64,000 nucleotides of DNA. Source: Acidovorax sp. T1 (GTDB lineage Bacteria; Pseudomonadota; Gammaproteobacteria; Burkholderiales; Burkholderiaceae_C). Both the position numbers and the translations under genes were made by a program. The stretch is from positions 1,992,001 to 2,056,000 of the forward strand of contig NZ_CP021648.1 in the NCBI RefSeq assembly GCF_002176815.1, in the 5' to 3' direction. The notes under the pieces were generated by a model. That model saw nothing but the letters and a program-made list of their open reading frames with translations. It was not told the origin of the DNA and did not search any database. Below are positions 1 through 13,071 of this stretch, piece after piece. Numbering within the stretch: the first letter of the stretch is position 1; every line of letters begins with the position of its first letter.

Positions 1-445
1 CTGTTGACGGGTTTGTCGAGCTCGGACACCTTGAAGCCCAGGCCCAGGATGAGGGCCTGCGCCCGGGGCTCGGCGTCGTGCGCGCCGGCATCGGCCAGGT
101 CGGTGTAGGCGTGGGCGATGGCCATGCCGTCGTCGTCGGCCTCTGCCTTGGCCAGCTGGGCCTGCAGGTCGGTCAGCCGCGTGTCGCCGGCCACCACGAA
201 TGCGGTGGCGGGCTCGTCGGTTTCGGGCATGTTCTGCGCGACTTGCGCCATGCGCCACTGCGTGGGGATGTAGCAATCGCCACCGTCTTCGTGCAAAGAG
301 CCGTTGAGCAGGGCAAACAGGCTGGATTTGCCAGCGCCGTTGCGCCCCACCAGGCCGACCTTTTCGCCGGGGTTGATGGTGGCGTTGACGCCATTGAGCA
401 GCACCTTGGCGCCGCGGCGCAAGGTGACGTTTTTAAGAGTGATCA

Positions 446-446
<1 letters not shown>
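1..446 (-). CDS. ABC-F family ATPase, N-terminal part (YheS-like), runs off the window
   Basis: The minus strand from ATG at 446 to the window edge is open and gives an ABC ATPase N-terminus with Walker A GRNGAGKSS near residue 36 and the stretch FKVSELDKPV at the truncated end. There is no membrane segment, as expected for the soluble ABC-F proteins that act on ribosomes (YheS/Uup/EttA group). Spacing and sequence look most like YheS, but the linker and second ATPase domain lie outside the window, so the subgroup is inferred. Its start ATG overlaps the prmB stop (shared ATGA), which suggests translational coupling as the last visible gene of the dap/pilU run. Confidence 0.85.
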
Positions 447-3785
<3,339 letters not shown>

Positions 3786-3853
3786 GGTGTTTCCCCCGTG
3801 CTGTTCGTATCGGTTGCGGCGCTGATCGCGCTGGCGTGCATGCGCGACCGCGC

Positions 3854-4687
3854 TCAGTCGCGCAGCAGGTCGTTGATGCTGGTCTTGGAGCGGGTCTGCG
3901 CATCCACCTGCTTGACGATGATGGCGGCGTACATGCTGTAGGGCGCGCCATTGGCCGCCGTCTTGGGCAGGTTGCCGCTCACCACCACCGAGCCCGACGG
4001 CACGCGGCCGTAGCTGATCTCGCCCGTGGCGCGGTTGAAGATGGGGGTGCTCTGGCCCAGATACACGCCCATGCCCAGCACCGAGTTTTCTTCGACGATC
4101 ACGCCTTCAACCACTTCGGAGCGGGCGCCGATGAAGCAGTTGTCCTCGATGATGGTGGGGTTGGCCTGCAGGGGTTCGAGCACGCCGCCCAGGCCCACGC
4201 CGCCCGACAGATGCACGTTCTTGCCCACTTGCGCGCAGCTGCCCACGGTGGCCCAGGTGTCGACCATGGTGCCTTCATCGACATAGGCGCCGATATTCAC
4301 GTAGCTGGGCATCAGAATCGCGCCCTTGGCAATAAAGCTGCCGCGCCGCGCCACGGCCGGGGGCACCACGCGCACGCCGGTGGCGGCCATTTCCTGGGGT
4401 GAGAGGTGGGCAAACTTGGTGGGCACCTTGTCGTAGAAGGCCAGGTCGCCCGACTGCATGATTTCGTTGTCTTTCAGGCGGAAGGACAGCAGCACGGCCT
4501 TCTTGATCCACTGGTGCACGGTCCACTGGCCCACGCCTTCGCGGGTGGCTACGCGCAGCTTGCCATTGTTCAGTTCGGCAATCACATGCTCGACGGCATC
4601 GACGATTTCCTTGGGGGCCGCTGCGGGCGAAAGGCTGGTGCGGTTGTCCCAGGCGTTGTCGATGAGGGTTTGGAGTTGTTGGGTCAT
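3854..4687 (-). CDS. dapD: 2,3,4,5-tetrahydropyridine-2,6-dicarboxylate N-succinyltransferase
   Basis: The 277 residues match the family length (about 274). The C-terminal half is a left-handed beta-helix with hexapeptide repeats ([20 protein letters not shown], then [33 protein letters not shown]). The enzyme succinylates tetrahydrodipicolinate, the first step of the succinylase lysine branch. Start at 4687 ([16 protein letters not shown]) fits the family N-terminus; the longer in-frame extension upstream is dapC read in another frame. It begins 4 bp after the dapC stop, so dapC-dapD are very likely co-transcribed. Confidence 0.96.
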   Translation of the reverse strand: MTQQLQTLIDNAWDNRTSLSPAAAPKEIVDAVEHVIAELNNGKLRVATREGVGQWTVHQWIKKAVLLSFRLKDNEIMQSGDLAFYDKVPTKFAHLSPQEMAATGVRVVPPAVARRGSFIAKGAILMPSYVNIGAYVDEGTMVDTWATVGSCAQVGKNVHLSGGVGLGGVLEPLQANPTIIEDNCFIGARSEVVEGVIVEENSVLGMGVYLGQSTPIFNRATGEISYGRVPSGSVVVSGNLPKTAANGAPYSMYAAIIVKQVDAQTRSKTSINDLLRD

Positions 4688-4691
4688 GGTG

Positions 4692-5897
4692 TCAGGCAGT
4701 ACGGGATTGGATGAATTGGACGATGCGCAGCGCGGCTTCCACGCATTCTTCGGTGTCGGCCACCAGGGCCATGCGCACGCGCTGGGCGCCGGGGTTGCTG
4801 CCCTGGACCTCGCGGGCCAGGTAGCTGCCGGGCAGCACGGTGACATTGTATTGAGCCAGCAAGGCCCGGGCGAACTCGGTGTCGGTCATGCCCAGGGCCT
4901 CGGGCACCTTGGCCCAGAGATAAAAGCCGGCGTCGGGCAACGAGACTTCCATCACGCCGGCGAGCAAGGGCGTGACCTGCGCAAACTTCTTGCGGTACAG
5001 CGTGCGGTTTTCCACCACATGCTGCTCGTCGCCCCAGGCCGCAATGCTGGCCGCCTGCACCACCGGGCCCATGGCGCTGCCGTGGTAGGTGCGGTACAGC
5101 AAAAAGGCTTTCATCAGCGCGGCATCGCCGGCCACAAAGCCGCTGCGCAGCCCCGGCACGTTGCTGCGCTTGGACAGGCTGGTGAAGGACACCAGGTTCT
5201 TGAAGTCGCCACGCCCCAGGCGGGCGGCCGCCTGCAGGCCACCCAGTGGGGGCTCGTCGCGGAAGTAGATCTCGCTGTAGCACTCGTCGGAGGCAATCAC
5301 GAAGCCGTGGCGGTCACTCAGCTCCAACAGCTTTTGCCATTCGGACAGCGGCATCACGGCACCCGTGGGATTGCCGGGCGAGCAGACAAACAGCAGCTGG
5401 GTGCGCTGCCACACCGCATCGGGCACGGCGTCCCAGTCCACCGCGAAGTTGCGGGCCGGGTCGCTGGGCGCGTAATAGGGTGTGGCACCGGCCAGCACAG
5501 CCGCGCCTTCGTAGATCTGATAGAACGGGTTCGGGCACACCACCACGGGCTGGCCTTTGGACGGGTCGATCACGGTCTGCGCAAAGGCAAACAGTGCTTC
5601 ACGCGAGCCGTTGACAGGCAACACCTGCGTGCCGGCATCCACGGCCAGGTCGTAGCGCCGGGACAGCCAGGCCGAAAATGCCTCGCGCAGGCGCAATTCG
5701 CCCGCCGTGGCCGGATAGCTGGCCAACCCGCCCAGATTGGCGCTGATGGCATCCTTGATGAATTGCGGCGTGGGATGGCGCGGTTCGCCCATGCCCAGGC
5801 TGATGGGGCTGTAGGCCGCTGGGGGTGTGACCCCCGCAAAAAGCTGTCGCAGCCGCTCGAATGGGTAGGGCTGCAGGTGGGAAAGCAGGGGATTCAT
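4692..5897 (-). CDS. dapC: N-succinyldiaminopimelate aminotransferase
   Basis: A class I/II PLP aminotransferase of 401 residues. Visible landmarks are the N-terminal [19 protein letters not shown] typical of the proteobacterial DapC group, the NPTGAV loop, the [10 protein letters not shown] segment and the PLP-lysine region [13 protein letters not shown]. It makes N-succinyl-LL-diaminopimelate from the keto precursor and glutamate. Immediate linkage to dapD (4-bp gap) and dapE supports DapC over another aminotransferase. Together dapC, dapD and dapE cover the succinylase branch in one transcription unit. Confidence 0.93.
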   Translation of the reverse strand: MNPLLSHLQPYPFERLRQLFAGVTPPAAYSPISLGMGEPRHPTPQFIKDAISANLGGLASYPATAGELRLREAFSAWLSRRYDLAVDAGTQVLPVNGSREALFAFAQTVIDPSKGQPVVVCPNPFYQIYEGAAVLAGATPYYAPSDPARNFAVDWDAVPDAVWQRTQLLFVCSPGNPTGAVMPLSEWQKLLELSDRHGFVIASDECYSEIYFRDEPPLGGLQAAARLGRGDFKNLVSFTSLSKRSNVPGLRSGFVAGDAALMKAFLLYRTYHGSAMGPVVQAASIAAWGDEQHVVENRTLYRKKFAQVTPLLAGVMEVSLPDAGFYLWAKVPEALGMTDTEFARALLAQYNVTVLPGSYLAREVQGSNPGAQRVRMALVADTEECVEAALRIVQFIQSRTA

Positions 5898-5954
5898 GGG
5901 GCTGCATTATGGGCGATGCCATACAGGGACACGGCCACGCCGGCCCTGTGCGCC

Positions 5955-6647
5955 TCAAGGGGAGGGCGGATTTCGCCGCTCTCGGGCGCGGGCCATGGCC
6001 GTGGCAATGGCTGCCTGGCGCGCCTCGGGCGCCGTGGAAGCCGGGGCGGCCCGTGCGCTGTCCGCCGCAGGAGCGGGGCGCGCATCCGGTGGCGTGTCCG
6101 TGTCCGGCCCGGCTTCGGGCGTTGCGGCGCCGTGCTGCACCAACCGTTGCTGGCGATGGGCGTAGCGCTGGCGCGCACTGTCGGCCTGCGTCTGGGTCCA
6201 GGCGGCCCAGCCGGTGGCGTTGCCACTGGCGTTTTCGAGCTGAATGCAGTCGACCGGGCACACCGGAATGCACAGCTCGCAACCGGTGCAATGGGCGGAC
6301 ATCACGGTGTGCATGAACTTGTTGGCGCCCACAATGGCGTCGGTCGGGCAGGCCTTGATGCACAGGGTGCAGCCAATGCACCAGTTTTCATCAATCACTG
6401 CCACTGTGCGCGGGGCTTCCAAACCATTTTCGGGATTGAGTGGCTGCACGGCCTGGCCTGTGATGGCGGCCAACCGGGCCACACCCTCCTGCCCGCCGGG
6501 CGGGCACTGGTTGATGGACGCAAGCCCCTCGGCAATGGCCTGGGCATAGCTTGCGCAGTCGGGGTAGCCGCAGCGGGTGCACTGTGTCTGGGGCAGGGCC
6601 GCGTTGATGCGCTCCGCCAACCCGGTCGCGGGCAGCAAGCCTGGCAT
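5955..6647 (-). CDS. rsxB: RnfB/RsxB-type ferredoxin-like electron transfer protein
   Basis: This 230-residue protein has an N-terminal Fe-S domain with CTRCGYPDC near residue 23, followed by two 4Fe-4S ferredoxin motifs, [12 protein letters not shown] and [12 protein letters not shown]. This is the RnfB/RsxB layout, but it lacks the N-terminal membrane anchor of RnfB in complete Rnf complexes and no other rnf genes are present. It probably serves as a stand-alone soluble electron carrier. The C-terminal 80 residues are low complexity (Ala/Pro/Arg). It lies 57 bp upstream of dapC on the same strand and may head that operon. Confidence 0.85.
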   Translation of the reverse strand: MPGLLPATGLAERINAALPQTQCTRCGYPDCASYAQAIAEGLASINQCPPGGQEGVARLAAITGQAVQPLNPENGLEAPRTVAVIDENWCIGCTLCIKACPTDAIVGANKFMHTVMSAHCTGCELCIPVCPVDCIQLENASGNATGWAAWTQTQADSARQRYAHRQQRLVQHGAATPEAGPDTDTPPDARPAPAADSARAAPASTAPEARQAAIATAMARARERRNPPSP

Positions 6648-6721
6648 CAGCGGCTGAGAGTTTTTTGCCCGTGCCCGAAAGGCGGGTCAAAACGCCGCTG
6701 ATCGGGGGCGGCACAAGCACA

Positions 6722-6741
6722 GCCATAGCTCGGGCTATGGC
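6722..6741 (-). terminator. Possible transcription terminator hairpin after phaZ
   Basis: GCCATAGC, loop TCGG, GCTATGGC forms a perfect 8-bp stem about 70 nt past the phaZ stop and ahead of rsxB, both read leftward. There is no clear U-run, so it may be a weak terminator or only a structural element. Confidence 0.3.
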
Positions 6742-6811
6742 GCGCATTGGCAACGACGAGCAGGGATGTTTTGGTGTGCAAGGCGGGCATAGGCAAAAGA
6801 TTCTCAGCCTC

Positions 6812-8578
6812 TCAGGCCTTGCGCGTTGGTCGTTTTGGGCTCGGTGCCACCGGCGCTGAGGCCCGCGCAGTTCCGGCAGTTTTGGCTGCAGCCGCCGTGC
6901 TCGGGGCTGTGCTGGCGGCGTCAGTGCCCGCAGTTGTCACCCACCGCGTTGCCACGCTGGCGGGCGCCGGGTTCGGGCGGGCAGCCTGCGCAGCTTTGGG
7001 CTTTGCCACAGCGGCGGGAGCGGTCACGGCGGGCACGGCTGCCTTGGCCGTGCGCTTTGCCGGGCGGGCGCTGGCGATCTCAGGAACAACTTTGGCGGCT
7101 GCTTTTGCCGCAGCCCGGGGCGCTTTGGCCGCAGATGGGCCCTCAACGGAGGGCTCTACCGGGCTTGGGCTCACTGTCTGTGCGGCGTTTGCTGCGCTGG
7201 AATTCTCCGGTGCCGGGGTTGCAATCACGGGCGCACTGGGCACGGGTGTCGCGCTGACAGCGGCCAACGGTTCACTGGCGGGTGTGGCCACAGGCGTGGA
7301 TGGTTTGTCTGAGGGCTTTTCGTGTTGCAGGATGAAGGCGCGCACTTCGGGATACACGATGTCGCGCCAGCGCCGGCCACTGAAAATGCCGTAGTGGCCC
7401 GCACCCTTGGCTTCGAGGTGGTGCTGCTCCTTGCGCACAATGCCCGTGCACAGGTCGTGCGCAGCCTCGGTCTGGCCCGAACCCGAGATGTCGTCGAGCT
7501 CGCCTTCCACCGTGAACAATGCCGTGGTGGTGATGTCTTGTGGGCGCACGCGCTCGATTTTGCCCTCGGGCGAGCGCACATCCCAGGTGCCATGAACCAG
7601 CGAGTAGTCCTGGAATACGGTCTTGATGGTTTCCAGGTAGTAGTCCGCATCCATGTCCAGCACGGCGTTGTATTCGTCGTAGAACTTGCGATGGGCCTCG
7701 ACGCTGGCGTCATCGCCCTTGATCAGGTCCTTGAAGTAGTCGTAGTGGCTGGTGGCATGCCGGTCGGGGTTCATGGCCACAAAGCCCGTGTACTGCAGGA
7801 AACCGGGATACACGCGACGCCCTGCACCTGGGAAATTGTCGGGCACTCGGAAAATGACGTTGTTTTCAAACCACTCGTAGCTGCGGTTCGTGGCCAGGTT
7901 GTTCACCGTGGTAGGGGACCTGCGCGCATCAATGGGGCCACCCATCATGGTCATGGTGATGGGCGTGGTCTCACCCCGGCTGGCCATCAGCGACACGGCG
8001 GCCAGCACTGGCACGGTGGGCTGGCAGACGCTGATGACATGGCAGTTGCCATAGGTGCCTTGCAGGTGGCGAATGAACTCCTGCACATAGTTGACATAGT
8101 CATCGAGGTGGAACTCCCCCTCGGACAGCGGCACCAGGCGGGCACTGCGCCAGTCGGTGATGTAGACCTTGTGGTCCTTGAGCATGGTGCGCACTGTGTC
8201 GCGCAGCAAGGTGGCGTAGTGCCCTGACAGCGGGGCTACGATCAGCACCACGGGTTGGCCCTTGAGCTTGGTCAGCGTGGCCGGATCGTCCGAAAAGCGC
8301 TTGAAGCGGCGCAGTTCGCAAAAGGGCTTGTTGAGCTCGACGCGCTCATGGATGGCCACGCCCACGCCGTCCACATCCACCGTCGGGATGTCGAAGGCGG
8401 GTTTTTCGTAGCCCTTGCCCAGACGGTACAGCAGGTCGTAGCCGGCAGAAACGCGCTGCGCCAGCGGCACTTGGCTCAGGAACGAAGAGGGGTGGCTGTA
8501 CAGCTTGGAGGCCGCCTGGGTAAATTCGGCAAAGGGCTCCATCAGGGAGCGCTGGGTTTCGTAGATCTGGTAGAGCAT
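6812..8578 (-). CDS. phaZ: Intracellular polyhydroxyalkanoate depolymerase with long Ala/Pro/Lys-rich tail
   Basis: Residues 1-420 match intracellular PHB depolymerases of the Ralstonia PhaZ1 type (start MLYQIYETQRSLMEPFAEF). The nucleophile elbow is ISVCQPT with Cys near residue 185 instead of Ser, as in that group; the Asp/His region includes EGELDDISG and AGHYGIFSG. The enzyme mobilises stored polyhydroxybutyrate granules. From about residue 422 to 588 the protein is an unusual low-complexity tail (Ala, Pro, Ser, Thr, with KR/KA clusters near the end), which is not part of the roughly 410-420-residue family core. Start at 8578 is chosen by family alignment; an upstream in-frame start at 8650 lacks support. 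Confidence 0.93.
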   Translation of the reverse strand: MLYQIYETQRSLMEPFAEFTQAASKLYSHPSSFLSQVPLAQRVSAGYDLLYRLGKGYEKPAFDIPTVDVDGVGVAIHERVELNKPFCELRRFKRFSDDPATLTKLKGQPVVLIVAPLSGHYATLLRDTVRTMLKDHKVYITDWRSARLVPLSEGEFHLDDYVNYVQEFIRHLQGTYGNCHVISVCQPTVPVLAAVSLMASRGETTPITMTMMGGPIDARRSPTTVNNLATNRSYEWFENNVIFRVPDNFPGAGRRVYPGFLQYTGFVAMNPDRHATSHYDYFKDLIKGDDASVEAHRKFYDEYNAVLDMDADYYLETIKTVFQDYSLVHGTWDVRSPEGKIERVRPQDITTTALFTVEGELDDISGSGQTEAAHDLCTGIVRKEQHHLEAKGAGHYGIFSGRRWRDIVYPEVRAFILQHEKPSDKPSTPVATPASEPLAAVSATPVPSAPVIATPAPENSSAANAAQTVSPSPVEPSVEGPSAAKAPRAAAKAAAKVVPEIASARPAKRTAKAAVPAVTAPAAVAKPKAAQAARPNPAPASVATRWVTTAGTDAASTAPSTAAAAKTAGTARASAPVAPSPKRPTRKA

Positions 8579-8596
8579 GGGAGAAACTCCGTTATG

Positions 8597-8607
8597 TTGC
8601 AGTGCAA
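8597..8607. promoter_or_regulatory. Palindrome TTGCAGTGCAA upstream of phaZ, possible PhaR-type operator
   Basis: TTGCAGTGCAA is an 11-bp palindrome 18 bp upstream of the phaZ start. GC-centred palindromes of the TTGCA/TGCAA kind are reported for the PHA regulator PhaR; assignment here is inference from position and motif only. Confidence 0.35.
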
Positions 8608-8705
8608 TATAACAGCATCTGGTTACGAGCGTCTGGAGTGAAAACACCAATCCGAAGTCACCTGGGTGACAGCCTGGTGACTTTCGTGCCGGTCCGTTAT
8701 TGTGT

Positions 8706-8776
8706 TGTATTTGCTATACAAATGATAGCTTTTGGCGCAATCCTGTCATGGGCTACATGCTAATTTGATGCCTAAA
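8706..8776. repeat. Family B dispersed repeat, intergenic
   Basis: The 227-bp space between phaZ and the alarmone synthetase gene (divided by the phaZ promoter side) contains TTTGCTATACAAATGATAGC, TTTTGGCGCAATCC and GGGCTACATGCTAATTTGATGCC, a diverged family B element. No gene is visible in this gap. Confidence 0.5.
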
Positions 8777-8805
8777 AGTCTGTCATGTGCCGTCCTTGCC
8801 CTGGC

Positions 8806-9876
8806 TTACGTTCTGCCGTGTTCCTGCAGCCAGGCCTCAAAAGCTTCCCGCGCCACGTTGCGCAGGGCCGGGCGGAACGCAATATTGTTACTGAGGTACA
8901 GGCAATGGCGAATCACGGTGTAGGGGTTGAAGCTTCCCTGCGGGTTCTGCTCTTCAAAATAAAGCTTGTAGCGCTTGACCACGGCAATGGTTTCGCGCAG
9001 CAGCGCATTGAAGCGGGCGCGGGTCATGCCGGATGACCAGCTCTGGATGTCGTCCACAAAGCTGTCCACCTTGGAGGGTTCGAACTCAAAATCCTTGAAA
9101 AAGTGGTTGGCAATCTTGAGGAAGGTGAAGGCATTGAGTTCGCTGCCTGCGGTGGGCGACTTCTCCGCTACCTGCACACCGGTTTCGGGCAGCGCTTCGG
9201 CGGTTTCGTCGGGGGCCTGCAGCAGCTCGGCTGCGGTGGCGTCCCGGATCTGGCGGAATTCGCGGTCGGCCAGCTCGAACAAGGCTGACAGCACATTGAT
9301 GCGGCGCTTGAGCTGGCCGGGAATGGATTTTTTGTACTTGATCTTGTGGTCCAGCACGCTCCATGAATCCTGGATGATGGTGCGCACCTGCAGCTCGAAC
9401 GCATGGGCCGCATACGCGGCGTGCTCGGGCAACGCCCGCTGGGCGGCGTTCAGCCGCAGGTCCAAGTGCAGGCCCTTGTAGCCGAACGAGGCCTCGGTGT
9501 TCTCTACGGCGGCCACCTTGTCGGTGACGTCCATCACATCGAAGTGCGAACGCACCAGGTGGGCGACCTTTTCGAGCTCGTCTTCATACAGGCAAACCAC
9601 GCGCACCCCGATCAGGTCGGTGATGTAGGGGGCAATCTCGTAGGGCTCGTTGGCTTCCTCCAGCGCTGGCCGGTACTTGCGGGTGAACTTGCGAATGGAC
9701 TCTTCCTTGTCCTTCACGCGCCCCTCCACCTTGGACACATCCACCTGCCCCGAAGGGGTCAGCAACGCCGTGAGCAGGGTGACGAACGATGCGCAAGCCT
9801 CCTGCAGGCGCGGCAGGTTCTGGTCGTGGAAGGCATGGAAACGGGCTTCCTCCCGTTCGAAGTCAAGCGAAGGCAT
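8806..9876 (-). CDS. RelA/SpoT-domain small alarmone synthetase ((p)ppGpp synthetase)
   Basis: A 356-residue protein with a RelA/SpoT nucleotidyltransferase domain and no HD hydrolase or TGS/ACT domains. Synthetase motifs are all present: VEGRVKDKEESIRKF (lysine-rich ATP site), YITDLIGVRVVCLYEDE (catalytic Asp), SFGYKGLHLDLR, and ELQVRTIIQDSWSVLDHKIKYK read in two parts (Glu/Gln/Arg and the Trp-Asp-His segment). It likely makes (p)ppGpp from ATP and GTP/GDP independently of the ribosome. Start at 9876 (MPSLDFERE) is preferred; an upstream extension to 9990 is unlike the family. The C-terminal 100 residues are unassigned. It is monocistronic and divergent from the interrupted cyclic-di-GMP gene. 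Confidence 0.85.
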   Translation of the reverse strand: MPSLDFEREEARFHAFHDQNLPRLQEACASFVTLLTALLTPSGQVDVSKVEGRVKDKEESIRKFTRKYRPALEEANEPYEIAPYITDLIGVRVVCLYEDELEKVAHLVRSHFDVMDVTDKVAAVENTEASFGYKGLHLDLRLNAAQRALPEHAAYAAHAFELQVRTIIQDSWSVLDHKIKYKKSIPGQLKRRINVLSALFELADREFRQIRDATAAELLQAPDETAEALPETGVQVAEKSPTAGSELNAFTFLKIANHFFKDFEFEPSKVDSFVDDIQSWSSGMTRARFNALLRETIAVVKRYKLYFEEQNPQGSFNPYTVIRHCLYLSNNIAFRPALRNVAREAFEAWLQEHGRT

Positions 9877-10113
9877 AGGGTCGTTCTTGAATGCACCTGT
9901 GGCCTGAATCGTAAGGCCTGCGCCAGCATGTGTCGCAACCGGACGGCGGGTGCCGTGCGCAATTTTGCGAATCCATGCCGCGGGGGGCATAAATACTTAG
10001 GGCCGGCGGCCATGACCTTGTCCATAATGCTGGCAGGCCGTCTTGGCGCTCGCGCGCCGCCGGTTTTTGCAGGCTGCCTGCCGCGACCCGCAACCACCCA
10101 CCTTTGTGAACCC

Positions 10114-10393
10114 ATGAGCCAAGCCCGCCAGTATGAGGAGCTTCCCGCCCCGGAAAGCCACTGGCGTCCACTCGCACTGCTGGGCCCGGTGGTGGCATTG
10201 TTCCTGATGGGGCTGACCTTTCTGTTCTGGCAGGCTGCAGATCGGGAGGTCGAGGCCAAAAAGCGCCAGGCGTTCACCGCCTCGGCGGACCGCATCGTTG
10301 ACAGCCTCAAGGACCGGATGGCCACCTTCGAGCTGGTGCTGCGGGGCGTGAAGGGGTATTACGACGGCTCCGACAGCATTGATCGCAATGAGT
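10114..10393 (+). pseudogene. 5' fragment of CHASE-PAS-GGDEF-EAL cyclic-di-GMP gene, cut by IS21 element
   Basis: Starting at MSQARQYEELPAPES, the fragment codes for an N-terminal membrane segment (LLGPVVALFLMGLTFLFW) and the first part of a periplasmic CHASE sensor (RMATFELVLRGVKGYYDG, ending at RNE). The reading frame then enters the insertion element and stops after LAPTEN at 10416. Joining base 10393 to base 13072 restores frame exactly (GAG|TTT|CAT, ...DRNEFHAYVQAL...). The whole gene would then be 2769 nt, or 922 residues. Confidence 0.92.
10385..10393. repeat. Target-site duplication, left copy (GCAATGAGT)
   Basis: GCAATGAGT directly precedes the element's left end (TGTTGGCGCC) and is repeated at 13063-13071 directly after the right end. 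This 9-bp direct repeat is the footprint of insertion. Confidence 0.92.
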
Positions 10394-10510
10394 TGTTGGC
10401 GCCGACCGAAAACTGAGCCACTTTTGAGGGTAGTGCCGACCCAAAACTGAGCCAGGTGAACAACTTAATCTGCTGCTTTTTTGTGCAGCAGAGGACAAGG
10501 AGTGATCACC

Positions 10511-12055
10511 ATGGACATGATTGGCAGGATCCGGCATTTGTATGCCCGCAAGAACAAATCGGAGCGCGAGATATCGCGCATGACAGGGCTATCGCGCAAC
10601 ACGGTGGCGAAGTGGCTGCACGGCGAGGTGGACGGCCCACCGAGGTACCGCCGCAGCGAACAGCCCAACAAACTGACGGCGTTTCATGACGCGCTCATGC
10701 TGGCCTTGAAGGCCGATGCACGGCGGCCCAAACACGAGCGGCGCACGGCCAAGGCGCTGTACGCCGAGATCAGGCAAGCGGGCTACGAAGGGGGTTACAC
10801 GCGGGTGACCGACTTCATCCGGGCGTGGCGCCAGAGCGAGGGTCAGGGGGCGGCCGTCAATGCCTTCGTGCCGCTGGCCTTCGAGCTGGGAGAGGCTTTC
10901 CAGTTCGACTGGAGCGAGGAAGGCATGGTGATCGGCGGCATCTACTACCGGGTGCAGGTCTCGCATATGAAGCTGTGTGCTTCGCGGGCCTTCTGGCTGG
11001 TGGCGTACCCCAGCCAGGGTCACGAGATGCTGTTCGATGCCCACACCCGATCGTTCGCCGCGCTGGGCGGCGTGGCACGCCGGGGCATCTACGACAACAT
11101 GAAGACCGCTGTAGACAAGGTCAAGAAGGGCAAGGGACGCATCGTCAACGAGCGCTTTGCCACCATGTGCGCGCACTACCTCTATGACCCGGACTTCTGC
11201 AACGTGGCCAGCGGCTGGGAGAAAGGGGTGGTGGAGAAGAACGTGCAGGACAGCCGCCGACGCATCTGGATCGACGCGGCGCAGATCAAGTTCGGCAGCT
11301 TCACCGAACTCAACGCCTGGCTGGGCCAGCGCTGCCGCGCGTTGTGGGACGAGGTACGCCACCCCGAGCACAAGCAGTTCAGCGTGTCGGAGATGCTCGA
11401 ACACGAGCGGGCGCACCTCATGCCCATGCCGCTGCCCTTCGACGGCTACGTCGAGAAACCCGCGCGGGTTTCCAGCACCTGCCTGGTGTCTGTGGCGCGC
11501 AACCGGTATTCGGTGCCGTGCGAACGCGTGGGCCAGATGGTGAGCACGCGGCTGTACCCGGGCCGCGTGGTCATCGTGGCCGATGATGAGGTCATCGCCC
11601 GCCACGAACGTCTGAGCAACGCGGGCGAGACCCGGTACGACTGGCAGCACTACATCCCGCTGCTGCAGAGAAAGCCCGGGGCGCTGAGAAACGGAGCGCC
11701 CTTTGCGGACATGCCCGAGCCACTGCAGCGGCTGCGCCGCGGGCTATTGCGTAACCCGGGAGGCGACCGGGTGATGGCGCAAGTGCTGGCGATTGTGCTT
11801 GGCGCCGGTCTGGACGCGGTGCTGGTGGCCATCGAGCTGGCGCTGGAGAGCGGTGCGCCAGGCAAGGTGAGCGTGGAGCATGTGGTCAACGTGCTGAGCC
11901 GGCTCAACGCGCAGCCGGCACCTCCCACGGCGGCCACACGGCTGAAGGTGACAACGCCACCGCTGGCAAACACGGCCCGCTACGACAGCCTTCGGGCCGA
12001 CACCGCGGACAGTGCCGTGGGCGCCACCACCGAAGGAGCCCGCCATGAAGACTGA
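10511..12055 (+). CDS. istA: IS21 family transposase IstA
   Basis: A 514-residue transposase with an N-terminal helix-turn-helix ([20 protein letters not shown]) and an rve-type DDE catalytic core. Likely acidic residues are in FQFDWSEEG, in [11 protein letters not shown] and in [13 protein letters not shown]. The ATG at 10511 is chosen because AAGGAG lies 8 nt upstream; an in-frame GTG/TTG-type start 30 nt earlier is less likely. IstA cuts and joins the element ends. The 3' end overlaps istB by 11 bp, giving coupled translation. Confidence 0.94.
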   Translation: MDMIGRIRHLYARKNKSEREISRMTGLSRNTVAKWLHGEVDGPPRYRRSEQPNKLTAFHDALMLALKADARRPKHERRTAKALYAEIRQAGYEGGYTRVTDFIRAWRQSEGQGAAVNAFVPLAFELGEAFQFDWSEEGMVIGGIYYRVQVSHMKLCASRAFWLVAYPSQGHEMLFDAHTRSFAALGGVARRGIYDNMKTAVDKVKKGKGRIVNERFATMCAHYLYDPDFCNVASGWEKGVVEKNVQDSRRRIWIDAAQIKFGSFTELNAWLGQRCRALWDEVRHPEHKQFSVSEMLEHERAHLMPMPLPFDGYVEKPARVSSTCLVSVARNRYSVPCERVGQMVSTRLYPGRVVIVADDEVIARHERLSNAGETRYDWQHYIPLLQRKPGALRNGAPFADMPEPLQRLRRGLLRNPGGDRVMAQVLAIVLGAGLDAVLVAIELALESGAPGKVSVEHVVNVLSRLNAQPAPPTAATRLKVTTPPLANTARYDSLRADTADSAVGATTEGARHED

Positions 12056-12866
12056 TGTGCTGGTCGAACTCAAGGCGCTGCGCCTGCACGGCATGGCCGG
12101 TGCCTGGGCTGATCTGGTCGAGCAAGGCGGTGGCGATGGCGGCGGCCTGGGCATCGAGACCTCGCGCTGGCTGATCGAGCACCTGCTGCAGGCCGAGGGC
12201 ACGGACCGGGCGATGCGCTCGATCAGCCACCAGATGCACGCGGCGAAGTTCCCGGTGCACCGGGACATGGCGGGCTTTGACTTCTCGGTCTCGCCGGTGG
12301 ACCGAAAGCTCGTCACCACGCTGGCCGGCACTGCCTTTACCGACGAGGCGCACAACGTGGTGCTGGTGGGCGGCCCGGGCACGGGCAAGACCCATCTGGC
12401 CACTGCCATCGGCGTCTCGGGCATCACCCGCCATGGCAAGCGGGTGCGGTTCTACTCCACGGTCGATCTGGTTAACGCACTGGAGCAGGAGAAGGCGCAG
12501 GGCAAGGCCGGTCGCATCGCCACCAGCTTGCTGCGCATGGACCTGATCATCCTGGACGAGCTGGGTTATCTGCCGTTCAGCCAGGCCGGCGGGGCGCTGC
12601 TGTTCCACCTGCTGAGCAAGCTGTACGAACACACCAGCGTGATGATCACGACCAACCTGGACTTCGCCGAATGGTCCAGCGTGTTCGGCGACGCGAAGAT
12701 GACCACCGCGCTGCTGGACCGTCTCACGCACCACTGCCACATCGTGGAGACGGGCAACGAGTCGATCCGGTTCAGCCGCAGCACGGCCGCTGCGAAGAAG
12801 CGGATCAAGGCCCGGGAACAGGACCGAAAGAGTGCCTCAACGCAGGCTGAGCCCGACCCATTCTGA
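12045..12866 (+). CDS. istB: IS21 family helper ATPase IstB
   Basis: A 273-residue AAA+ ATPase related to DnaC. Walker A is GGPGTGKTH near residue 112 and Walker B is [12 protein letters not shown] near residue 167. IstB controls target choice and stimulates IstA. The start [17 protein letters not shown] at 12045 follows GGAG and overlaps the istA 3' end by 11 bp. The protein appears complete. Confidence 0.94.
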   Translation: MKTDVLVELKALRLHGMAGAWADLVEQGGGDGGGLGIETSRWLIEHLLQAEGTDRAMRSISHQMHAAKFPVHRDMAGFDFSVSPVDRKLVTTLAGTAFTDEAHNVVLVGGPGTGKTHLATAIGVSGITRHGKRVRFYSTVDLVNALEQEKAQGKAGRIATSLLRMDLIILDELGYLPFSQAGGALLFHLLSKLYEHTSVMITTNLDFAEWSSVFGDAKMTTALLDRLTHHCHIVETGNESIRFSRSTAAAKKRIKAREQDRKSASTQAEPDPF

Positions 12867-12880
12867 GCAGGCACCGCGCA

Positions 12881-12919
12881 GGGCAAGCCGCTACGGGCTA
12901 CGCCCTTCGCGGCTTGCCC
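12881..12919 (+). terminator. Strong hairpin downstream of istB
   Basis: GGGCAAGCCGC at 12881-12891 pairs perfectly with GCGGCTTGCCC at 12909-12919 over a 17-base loop. It lies 14 nt after the istB stop and before the IS right end. No T-run follows; it could stop transcription leaving the element or protect the mRNA. Confidence 0.45.
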
Positions 12920-13062
12920 AGCGCCTTCAACACATCAGCAAGGAGATCAGCAAACCAGGATAGCACCTACACTTATCCACAGCCGACCCTTGAAACGTCG
13001 GCTTCCACCCCTGGCTCAATATTCAGTCGGCACGGTGGCTCAGATTTGGATCGGCGCCGACA

Positions 13063-13071
13063 GCAATGAGT
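13063..13071. repeat. Target-site duplication, right copy (GCAATGAGT)
   Basis: Second copy of the 9-bp target repeat, directly after the element's terminal CA at 13061-13062 and continuous with the 3' part of the interrupted gene. Confidence 0.92.

Larger units (their letters stand above)
10394..13062 (+). mobile_element. IS21-family insertion sequence, complete, 2669 bp
   Basis: The element starts TGTTGGCGCCGACC and ends GGCGCCGACA, so it has the 5'-TG...CA-3' ends of IS21. Its terminal inverted repeats run about 28 bp: left 10394-10421, right 13035-13062, both reaching CTGAGCCAC when read inward. A second inner copy of the end motif lies on each side (GTGCCGACCCAAAACTGAGC near 10434; its inverse with CCTGGCTCAATATTC near 13010), as expected for multiple IstA-binding repeats. 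It carries overlapping istA and istB and is flanked by a 9-bp target duplication. Both genes look intact, so it may still be active. Confidence 0.95.

Noticed and set aside
4458..6701. A 747-codon plus-strand open frame opposite dapD, dapC and rsxB
   Set aside because: Antisense of well-supported minus-strand genes, with no start context or domain.
10481..10511. Upstream start for IstA at 10481
   Set aside because: The ATG at 10511 has AAGGAG at proper distance and matches the family N-terminus.
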